Below the pieces are notes generated by a model. The model made no database searches. It had not been told where the DNA came from and saw only the letters and a list, made by a program, of their open reading frames with translations. DNA of 64,000 nt, from assembly GCF_004349135.1 (NCBI RefSeq), contig NZ_SMFN01000001.1, positions 310,001 to 374,000 on the forward strand, in the 5' to 3' direction. This document shows, piece after piece, positions 8,735-15,058 of the stretch (positions are counted from its first letter, which is position 1; every line of letters starts with the position of its first letter). The stretch comes from Flavobacterium sandaracinum. GTDB lineage: Bacteria; Bacteroidota; Bacteroidia; Flavobacteriales; Flavobacteriaceae. A program made the position numbers and the translations under genes.

Positions 8735-10030
8735 TTACTTCAGAATTCCAGCTTTGTAAGTGGCAATCGCTCTATCTCTGGCCATAGCGTGCTCTACCAT
8801 AGGTTTCCCATATCCTAAATCAAATTCTTTGATCCATTTCCGAATATAAATACCCTTTTCATCGAACTTTTTCTGTTGAATTTCTGGATTAAAAACACGG
8901 AAATAAGGCGCTGCATCACACCCGGTTCCTGCTGCCCATTGCCAGTTTCCAACATTGGCAGACATATCATAATCCAATAATTTTTCAGCAAAATAAGCTT
9001 CACCCCATTGCCATTGAATCATTAAATGTTTGATAAGAAAACTCGCAACCACCATGCGAACCCTATTGTGCATGTATCCGGTTTCATTGAGTTGACGCAT
9101 TCCTGCATCAACCATTGGATAGCCTGTTGTTCCAGAACACCAACGCTTAAAATCTTCCTCATTGTTGCGCCATTGAATCCCATCATACGCTGCTTTGAAG
9201 TTTTGGGTAACGACTTTTGGAAAACTGAACAAGATTTGCATAAAGAATTCTCTCCAAATCAATTCACTCAAAAAGACATCATTTTTATGAAATGCCCAAT
9301 TAACTAATTTCCGTACGCTTACCGTTCCAAAACGCAAATGTGGCGACAAATATGAGGTTTTATCTAAGGCTGGAAAATCTCTTATATCTTGATAATTTGC
9401 AATAAATTTTAAATTATGCGGCTTTACTTTTATATTACTTTCTTCAAAACCTATTTGTTTTAAAGTGGGAAAAGCAAAACGATTTTTGTGAAAGTTAGAA
9501 AAATGCGCTGCGGTATCGTATTCTTGAACCGGAGCCATTGATTTGTATTTTTCCAGCCACTTATTTTTAAAAGGCGTGTAAACTGTATAAGGCAATCCGT
9601 CCGCTTTTGTAATTTCTTTTTCTTCGAAAATGACTTGGTCTTTAAAAGAATAAGCCATGGTTTTATTGGTTTCTAAAAGTTCACAAATTACGGTGTCACG
9701 TTGTAACGCATACGGTTCGTAATCTTTATTGAAGAAAACTTCCTTGACCTCAAACTCTTCAATAAGCGCTTTCCAAACGTCAATAGTTTTTCCTTTTTTT
9801 ACTAAAAGTGAACTGGCAATTTCTTGTAATTGTGTATTTATTTTCGAAAGTGAAACATGGATAAAACCTACTCTAGCATCATTTTTTGGTAAACTGTCTA
9901 AAATGGCATCATCAAAAATAAACAAAGGAATCACTGGAAATTTAGACTGTAGCGCTTGATATAAACCTACGTTATCTTCTAGACGCAAGTCGCGTCTAAA
10001 CCAAAAAATAGAAACTTCTTGCTTGCTCAT
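8735..10030 (-). CDS. phrB: class I deoxyribodipyrimidine photolyase
   Basis: A 431-residue photolyase that uses FADH- and blue light to split pyrimidine dimers. The antenna domain starts VSIFWFRRDLRLEDNVGLY. The FAD domain has the class I signatures ELIWREFFMQILF, TGYPMVDAGMRQLNETGYMH and NWQWAAGTGCDAAPYFRVFN. Length is a little under E. coli PhrB (472). Its ATG overlaps the stop of the SRPBCC gene (TAATG), so the two are coupled. It is the last gene of the carotenoid operon, which links UV repair to the same light control. Confidence 0.95.
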   Translation of the reverse strand: MSKQEVSIFWFRRDLRLEDNVGLYQALQSKFPVIPLFIFDDAILDSLPKNDARVGFIHVSLSKINTQLQEIASSLLVKKGKTIDVWKALIEEFEVKEVFFNKDYEPYALQRDTVICELLETNKTMAYSFKDQVIFEEKEITKADGLPYTVYTPFKNKWLEKYKSMAPVQEYDTAAHFSNFHKNRFAFPTLKQIGFEESNIKVKPHNLKFIANYQDIRDFPALDKTSYLSPHLRFGTVSVRKLVNWAFHKNDVFLSELIWREFFMQILFSFPKVVTQNFKAAYDGIQWRNNEEDFKRWCSGTTGYPMVDAGMRQLNETGYMHNRVRMVVASFLIKHLMIQWQWGEAYFAEKLLDYDMSANVGNWQWAAGTGCDAAPYFRVFNPEIQQKKFDEKGIYIRKWIKEFDLGYGKPMVEHAMARDRAIATYKAGILK

Positions 10031-10491
10031 TATTTTGAATTAAACATTTCATCCACTTTAGTAACACGGTATTCGAAAATGGATTTCAATTTATTTTTAA
10101 CGACCAATGTGTTCATGATTCGGCCTAAAAAGCCAAGTGGCAATCCGTAATGTACCACATCTGTCATTTTGGTTCCGGTTGGAGTGGCTTCAAAGAAATG
10201 CTTGTGGTGCCAAAAACTGTAGGGACCAAATTTTTGCTCGTCTATGAAATAACTATTTTCCTTTACTTGTGTAATTAGTGTCATCCAAGATAAAGTTATT
10301 CCAAAAAGTGGGGTAACTTTATACTGAATGATTTGTCCAGGATACATCGATTTTTGATCAAAATCCGTGATTTGAAAACCCATTCCTTCTGGTGTAATTT
10401 TTTGAAGATTTTTTGGATTTGAAAAAAAAGCCCAGCATTCTTCAACAGTTGCATTTACGTGTTGCACTGTTTCTTGTTTGTATATTTTCAT
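10030..10491 (-). CDS. SRPBCC-family ligand-binding protein
   Basis: A 153-residue START/SRPBCC-fold protein beginning MKIYKQETVQHVNATVEECW and containing AFFSNPKNLQKITPEGMGF, WMTLITQVKENSYF and DVVHYGLPLGFLGR. These are typical of the cell-division-inhibitor/CoxG-like SRPBCC proteins found beside photolyases. A frame extending upstream to 10650 runs through a structured repeat, so the ATG at 10491 was chosen. It is coupled by 1-bp overlap to the photolyase gene. It probably binds a hydrophobic ligand; in this setting a carotenoid or lipid is possible but unproven. Confidence 0.88.
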   Translation of the reverse strand: MKIYKQETVQHVNATVEECWAFFSNPKNLQKITPEGMGFQITDFDQKSMYPGQIIQYKVTPLFGITLSWMTLITQVKENSYFIDEQKFGPYSFWHHKHFFEATPTGTKMTDVVHYGLPLGFLGRIMNTLVVKNKLKSIFEYRVTKVDEMFNSK

Positions 10492-10516
10492 GATTGGTGT
10501 TTTAGAAATAATTAGT

Positions 10517-10650
10517 GTCTTACGGACAAGCTTGCGTGAGGGACAGCAGTGGAGCTCTTTATTATACAGCCTGTCAAGGCAGTATAAAAAAAGCGGGAAC
10601 GGATTGCCCGACCCCGCTGTAACGCTAGTGAAAGTGGGGTCACGCCCCAA
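10517..10650. repeat. structured flavobacterial intergenic repeat element, copy 1
   Basis: A GC-rich, hairpin-rich block between crtZ and the SRPBCC gene. TTATAC-A-GCCT (10562-10572) pairs with AGGC-A-GTATAA (10577-10587) around GTCA. AGCGGG (10592-10597) pairs with CCCGCT (10613-10618), and TGGGG (10635-10639) with CCCCA (10645-10649). The order GACAGCAGTGG, CTCTTT, variable hairpin, AACGGATTGCCCGA parallels the element at 41975-42066 (GATAGCAGTG, ATCCTTT, hairpin, AACGGATAGCAGGA). Similar elements recur between genes in Flavobacterium genomes as I recall them; their function is not known. Confidence 0.65.
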
Positions 10651-10656
10651 TTAAAC

Positions 10657-11097
10657 TTATATTTTATAATATTTGAACGGTACAAATAACATTCCGAAAC
10701 ACTCGCCGTGGGCTTTACCCAAATGTTTGTGGTGTACTTTGTGTGCTTTACGCAAGCCGACTAAATACTTATTATTCGTGTGTTTGAACCATTTGAAACG
10801 TTGGTGAATTAATACATCGTGAATTAAAAAATAACACAAACCATAAAACATAATTCCTAGCCCGATGAAGAATTTATAATTCAATCCCCCTTCGACTCCG
10901 TAATAAAAAAGCGCAATGCTAGGAGCCGCAAAAATCACAAAAAAGATATCATTTCGTTCGAATATGTTTGCGTATTTAGGTTGGTGGTGATCGGCATGGA
11001 AATACCACATAGAGCCGTGCATTACGTATTTATGAGTGCACCAAGTAACACATTCCATTATTAAAAAAGTACTTAGAAAAATCAAAAAAAATATCAT
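10657..11097 (-). CDS. crtZ: beta-carotene hydroxylase (CrtZ, fatty acid hydroxylase superfamily)
   Basis: A 146-residue membrane diiron hydroxylase that adds 3-hydroxyl groups to beta-ionone rings, giving zeaxanthin. The histidine clusters are HKYVMH, HADHH, HDVLIHQR and HKVHHKH, the CrtZ arrangement, set between hydrophobic segments (residues 1-20, about 50-70 and 75-95). Length is typical of bacterial CrtZ. It is the third gene of crtI-crtB-crtZ, 46 bp after crtB, and is followed by a structured repeat. With crtI and crtB this points to zeaxanthin as the pigment; no lycopene cyclase gene is in the window. Confidence 0.93.
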   Translation of the reverse strand: MIFFLIFLSTFLIMECVTWCTHKYVMHGSMWYFHADHHQPKYANIFERNDIFFVIFAAPSIALFYYGVEGGLNYKFFIGLGIMFYGLCYFLIHDVLIHQRFKWFKHTNNKYLVGLRKAHKVHHKHLGKAHGECFGMLFVPFKYYKI

Positions 11098-11143
11098 TTT
11101 ATTCTATATTTAAGTATAACAATCCTTTAAAATAAGTTGTAAA

Positions 11144-11983
11144 TTAAACTAACTTTAATTTATAAGAAACAAAAGACTTAGCTAATAAGCCCGCTTTTGT
11201 GTAGTTAGAAACTCGGATTCTGGCATTTCCTATTTCATGGCAAGGCGTGTTTTCTAACTTTTTTAATAGTTTTTTGTAGTACACAAAAGCGGTGTACACG
11301 CCAAACTTAGCTTCGATAGGAAGTTTTACAATTCCTTCATAAGCGACTCTGAAATCTTCTTCGATTTCATTGATGATTGCGGTTTTTGCATTTTCATCGA
11401 ATGAATTCAAATCGACACCAGGGAAATAATTACGATTCAACACCAAATTATCATCCTTTAAATCACGAAGAAAATTCACTTTCTGGAACGCAGAACCCAA
11501 TCGCATGGCTTCATCTTTCAGTTGCTCATAACGTTTATTATCACCCGCTACAAAAACCTTAAGACACATTAAACCAACCACATCCGCAGAGCCATAAATA
11601 TACTCGTCGTACTCGGCTTTGCTGTTGTAATCTGATTTTATCAAATCTAATTTCATGCTTTTAAGAAAGGCCTGAATAAGGTCATCCGTTATATTATTTT
11701 CCTTCACAGTCTGCTGAAAAGAATTCAAGATTGGATTTAAACTAACTCCTCGGTTAAAGGCTTTATAATACTCATCCTCAAACTCAGTGATTAAACTTTC
11801 TTTGTCAAAACCATGGAAGCTATCCACAATTTCATCCGCAAAACGAACAAAACCATAGATGCTATAAATGGCATCTCTTATACTGGGTGACAACATATAC
11901 ACCGCCAGAGAAAAAGAGGTACTATAGCTTTTTGTAACTAACTTGCTACACTTAAAAGACACATCATCAAATAATTCCTTCAT
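11144..11983 (-). CDS. crtB: phytoene synthase
   Basis: A 279-residue squalene/phytoene synthase family enzyme that joins two geranylgeranyl diphosphates into phytoene. The Asp-rich motifs are FADEIVDSFHGFD (about residues 48-60) and NFLRDLKDD (about 171-179). The start SYSTSFSLAVYML is typical of the family. It begins 1 bp after the crtI stop, so it is tightly coupled to it. Length is normal for bacterial CrtB. Confidence 0.96.
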   Translation of the reverse strand: MKELFDDVSFKCSKLVTKSYSTSFSLAVYMLSPSIRDAIYSIYGFVRFADEIVDSFHGFDKESLITEFEDEYYKAFNRGVSLNPILNSFQQTVKENNITDDLIQAFLKSMKLDLIKSDYNSKAEYDEYIYGSADVVGLMCLKVFVAGDNKRYEQLKDEAMRLGSAFQKVNFLRDLKDDNLVLNRNYFPGVDLNSFDENAKTAIINEIEEDFRVAYEGIVKLPIEAKFGVYTAFVYYKKLLKKLENTPCHEIGNARIRVSNYTKAGLLAKSFVSYKLKLV

Positions 11984-11984
11984 A

Positions 11985-13460
11985 CTATTGTTCTGAAAAT
12001 TGCTTATTAATTAATTCCGACACTAATTTTCCAGAAATTAATGCTGGAGGAACTCCGGGTCCAGGAACGGTCAATTGACCAGTAAAATATAAATTCTTAA
12101 CCTTTTTGCTCTTTAGCTTTGGTCTTAAAAATGCAGTTTGTAATAAAGTGTTTGCCATGCCATACGCATTCCCTTTGTACGAATTATATTCAGACACAAA
12201 ATCATTTTTACAAAACGATTCCTTAAATATAATATTATTTTTTACGCTTTGCTGTGTTAAAGTTTCAAAACGATCTATTATTTTATCAAAATATTCTTCT
12301 CGTAATGCTTCAGTATCATTAATTCCAGGAGCTAAAGGCACCAGAAAAAAACCAGATTCCATACCTTCAGGAGCGGCAGTTTTATCCGTCAATGAAGGGA
12401 AGTTCGCATAAAACAAAGGTTCTTTTGGCCATTGCGGTTCATCGTAAATATCTTTGGCATGTTGGTAAAAATCAACATCAAAAAACAAAGCATGATGCGA
12501 AATGTTTTCTATTTTCTTATCGAAACCTACGTAAAATAATAACGAGGAAGGAGCAAAAACGCGGCTATCCCAATATTTTTCTGAGTATGCACGAAATTCT
12601 TGATCCAATAAAGTCTCCGTGTGATGGTAATCAGCACCACTTAAAATCAAATCTGATTTTACAATTGTGCCATTGACTTGAATGGCTACAGCGGTTTTAT
12701 TTTCAACAATTATCTTTTCAATATTGGCATTGGTTTCAAAGGCAACACCCAATTCTAGCGCTAAACTTTCCATAGCCCGCACTACATCAAACATTCCGGT
12801 TTTTGGGTGCCAAGTTCCAAGACCAAAATCGGCATAATTCATAAAACTATAAAACGACGGGGTGTCAGAAGGTTTAGCTCCAAGAAACAATACTGGAAAT
12901 TCCAGAATTTGAATCAGTCTTTCGTTTTTGAATTTTTTTCGAACATCTCTACTGATGTTGCTAAAAAATTCCCCTACTTTCAAAGCTGTTTTTGTTGTGA
13001 TTAATTCCAGTGGCGAAACGCCGGGACGGTACACTAAATCTTTGATAGCAATATCATAATTACTTTTGGCCCGAGCCATAAAATCTTGTAATAAGGCACC
13101 GCTCCCTTTTTCGATGGCTTCAAAGGCGGCAATAATCTCCGTTAAATTGTCTGCTATGGTTATAAAATCATCTATGCCGTAATACACACGGTATGCAGGA
13201 GATAATTTTATGAGTTCATAATAATCTGTTGTTTTCTTGTCAAAATCAGCAAAAAAACGATCAAACACATCGGGCATCCAATACCAACTCGGACCCATAT
13301 CAAACGTAAAACCCTCTTTTTTTAGTTGTCTCGCTCTGCCTCCTATTGTCGCATTCTTCTCATAGACAGTAACATTGTGACCACTCTTAGCTAAATAGCA
13401 AGATGCTGCTAAAGCTGAAAATCCAGAACCTATTATTGTAATCTTTTTTATCTTTTCCAT
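11985..13460 (-). CDS. crtI: phytoene desaturase
   Basis: A 491-residue FAD-dependent CrtI-type desaturase that converts phytoene stepwise to lycopene. The N-terminal dinucleotide motif is IIGSGFSALAASCYLAKSGH, followed by VYEKNATIGGRARQ. The C-terminal family signature is LYFTGQLTVPGPGVPPALIS. Length is typical. It follows the MerR gene by 37 bp on the same strand, and that gap carries a full -33/-7 promoter enclosing a perfect palindrome, so it can be transcribed on its own under repressor control. Confidence 0.97.
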   Translation of the reverse strand: MEKIKKITIIGSGFSALAASCYLAKSGHNVTVYEKNATIGGRARQLKKEGFTFDMGPSWYWMPDVFDRFFADFDKKTTDYYELIKLSPAYRVYYGIDDFITIADNLTEIIAAFEAIEKGSGALLQDFMARAKSNYDIAIKDLVYRPGVSPLELITTKTALKVGEFFSNISRDVRKKFKNERLIQILEFPVLFLGAKPSDTPSFYSFMNYADFGLGTWHPKTGMFDVVRAMESLALELGVAFETNANIEKIIVENKTAVAIQVNGTIVKSDLILSGADYHHTETLLDQEFRAYSEKYWDSRVFAPSSLLFYVGFDKKIENISHHALFFDVDFYQHAKDIYDEPQWPKEPLFYANFPSLTDKTAAPEGMESGFFLVPLAPGINDTEALREEYFDKIIDRFETLTQQSVKNNIIFKESFCKNDFVSEYNSYKGNAYGMANTLLQTAFLRPKLKSKKVKNLYFTGQLTVPGPGVPPALISGKLVSELINKQFSEQ

Positions 13461-13468
13461 TTGTTTAG

Positions 13469-13497
13469 CAAATATACGAATTGTTTAAACAAAACAA
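13469..13497 (-). promoter_or_regulatory. crtI promoter with overlapping palindromic operator
   Basis: On the minus strand a TTG (13497-13495) is followed 18 nt later by TATATTTG (13476-13469), matching the Bacteroidota TTG/TAnnTTTG promoter, only 8 nt before the crtI ATG. The transcript would be almost leaderless. The perfect 12-bp palindrome TTGTTTAAACAA (13481-13492) lies between the two boxes, and a further TTGTTTA (13461-13467) forms a longer inverted repeat with TAAACAA. This is a natural site for repression by the neighbouring MerR protein; binding is inferred. Confidence 0.6.
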
Positions 13498-14394
13498 TTA
13501 AATCCAATCAACTAATTCGGTGATTGAATTGAAAGTTGTTATTCGTTCCGGCAGTTCCTCTTTTTTTATAAACTCAACCATGCGTCCAATATACCATAAT
13601 TCAGTGGTTTCATCTAGTAATTCCTCAGACATTTTTTGCAAGTACCCATCCAGCAGATCTCGCTCTGGCTGTACCGTTAGATAAGAGACAAAAACAACAG
13701 AGTCAAAATGATTTTTCAGATCTTTCAAATTTTCAATAGGCATACTTTCCCCCAAATAAATGGTTTTGTAGCCGTGCAACAAAATCTCATAGTTGAGATA
13801 CATTAGACCCAATTCATGAATCTCATTCATAGGAAGAGACAAAACGAAGACTTTGTCTAGTTTTGTTTGTTTTAAAATTTGAAGCTTTTCCGTATTAATC
13901 AACAGCTTTTGTTTAATTAAGTAGCTGATAAAATGTTCATGCGCTGGAGTTATCGTATCGGATTGCCATAACAACCCTAATTCATTCATTAAGGGTATAA
14001 ACACTTGGTGGAATATTTCCTTGAATGATTTTTCAGCTATTAACCAATTATAAGTATTAAAGAATAGCTCTTGGTCAAAATTCATCATTGCCATTTTAAA
14101 CTCACTGATTGCGTGGCTTTTGGCGGTTTTACTTGAAATTATCTCGCGTACTAAAGACGGTATTTTATCTTGTGGGTACGTTGCTATTTTTGAAATTTTA
14201 TAGCCATAATCATGTAATAATGTAATATTTAACAATTTTTGTAGGCTGGCCAAATCGTACAAACGAATGTTAGTATCCGTGCGCATGGGTTGAAGAATAT
14301 CATATCGTTTCTCCCATATTCGTATTGTATGCGCTTTTATTCCTGAAAGGTTTTCAAGATCCTTGATACTGAATACATTTTTTACATTGTTCAT
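13498..14394 (-). CDS. MerR-family B12-dependent photoreceptor regulator (CarH/LitR-like)
   Basis: A 298-residue regulator. The N-terminal MerR helix-turn-helix reads FSIKDLENLSGIKAHTIRIW followed by EKRYDILQP. Then come a helical cobalamin-cap region and a B12-binding Rossmann domain. Trp143 is followed after exactly nine residues by Glu153-His154 (the W-x9-EH motif), and Glu191-x-His193-x-x-Gly196 matches the (E/D)xHxxG cobalamin ligand motif. In CarH and LitR such proteins bind adenosylcobalamin in the dark, repress carotenoid genes and release DNA on light. It sits directly upstream of crtI, as expected for that role. Light dependence here is inferred from motifs and context. Confidence 0.9.
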   Translation of the reverse strand: MNNVKNVFSIKDLENLSGIKAHTIRIWEKRYDILQPMRTDTNIRLYDLASLQKLLNITLLHDYGYKISKIATYPQDKIPSLVREIISSKTAKSHAISEFKMAMMNFDQELFFNTYNWLIAEKSFKEIFHQVFIPLMNELGLLWQSDTITPAHEHFISYLIKQKLLINTEKLQILKQTKLDKVFVLSLPMNEIHELGLMYLNYEILLHGYKTIYLGESMPIENLKDLKNHFDSVVFVSYLTVQPERDLLDGYLQKMSEELLDETTELWYIGRMVEFIKKEELPERITTFNSITELVDWI

Positions 14395-14395
14395 C

Positions 14396-14457
14396 GTTTA
14401 TCGAAATTTAATAAACAAATGTAAAATAAATTTAATTATAAAATCGTACTATCGTAC
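14396..14457 (-). promoter_or_regulatory. MerR/LitR gene promoter region with repeats
   Basis: On the minus strand TACATTTG (14423-14416) is a good -7 box upstream of the ATG at 14394. GTTTAT (14396-14401) and ATAAAC (14411-14416) form an inverted repeat over the expected transcription start. Further upstream, GTACGATA and GTACGATT (14457-14442) are abutting 8-bp direct repeats near the -33 zone, although no clear TTG is present. Tandem or inverted half-sites of this kind suggest autoregulation; this is inference. Confidence 0.45.
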
Positions 14458-14801
14458 TTAAACTTTCATAGTGCTTGAAATATTTTTGTAAAAACGTGTC
14501 AATATTCAAATTTAAGTACAACACGTAGACACCCTTTAAATGGTACTTAATTTGGAAATTTAAGCTGATTTCTTATTTTTAAACCAACAGTTGAGATCGC
14601 AAACTTAGTCTCCAGTCCCACCAAAACGAACCATTTATTCTATAAATTACTAATTAACAACTGTTTATCTTAAGCCCAATAACGGTTCACAAACAAGGGA
14701 AGCAATCCTTACAAGATGTATTACAAACAAACTCATTTTAGCAAATACAGCTCAAATAGAGTGTAAAAAAAAGTACCATCGAATATTAAAACTTGTAGTA
14801 C

Positions 14802-14846
14802 AAAAAAAAACAGATCAGTAAAAGCCTAAACTTTTTCTTATCTGTT
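14802..14846 (-). terminator. minus-strand hairpin terminator
   Basis: AACAGAT (14809-14815) pairs with ATCTGTT (14840-14846), with inner AG/CT and AAAG/CTTT pairs and small internal loops. Read on the minus strand, the hairpin is followed by a run of about ten T residues. It probably ends transcription coming from the CotH-kinase gene, about 210 nt past its stop. Confidence 0.6.
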
Positions 14847-14890
14847 CTTAAGTAATAAGAATAAAACAATGACGTATTTTTTTTTACCAT

Positions 14891-14986
14891 ATAAGTCATT
14901 GAAGTTTCATTTGTGTAAGACTGATAACTTAAACAATAATAAGGTCATTTAAGGTTTAATGCTTACATGACTTTTTATGTTAAATA
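14891..14986. repeat. ATAAGTCAT/ATGACTT repeat-type hairpin region
   Basis: ATAAGTCAT occurs at 14891-14899. GTCATTTAAG (14944-14953) pairs with CTTACATGAC (14962-14971) with one mismatch, followed by TTTTT. The right half (CTTACATGACTT, then TATGTTAAATA) matches the right half of the terminator at 8705-8732. It is a second copy of an intergenic hairpin family in this window and may act as a terminator. Confidence 0.5.
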
Positions 14987-15058
14987 GTATTTCACTCCTT
15001 TTATAGTACGGCAATAAATAAGTCCAACTACTTAAAATAGCTACTATTTGTTTTTCAC

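Larger units (their letters stand above)
14458..15058. other. gene-free intergenic stretch
   Basis: About 600 bp between the MerR start and the CotH-kinase stop. No convincing coding frame was seen. It contains the terminator at 14802-14846 and repeat-like sequence at 14891-14986; the rest is AT-rich with no recognised signal. Confidence 0.6.

Noticed and set aside
10492-10650. N-terminal extension of the SRPBCC protein to an ATG at 10650
   Set aside because: The extension runs through the hairpin-rich repeat and encodes low-similarity Cys/Arg/Leu sequence; the family start is MKIYKQ at 10491.
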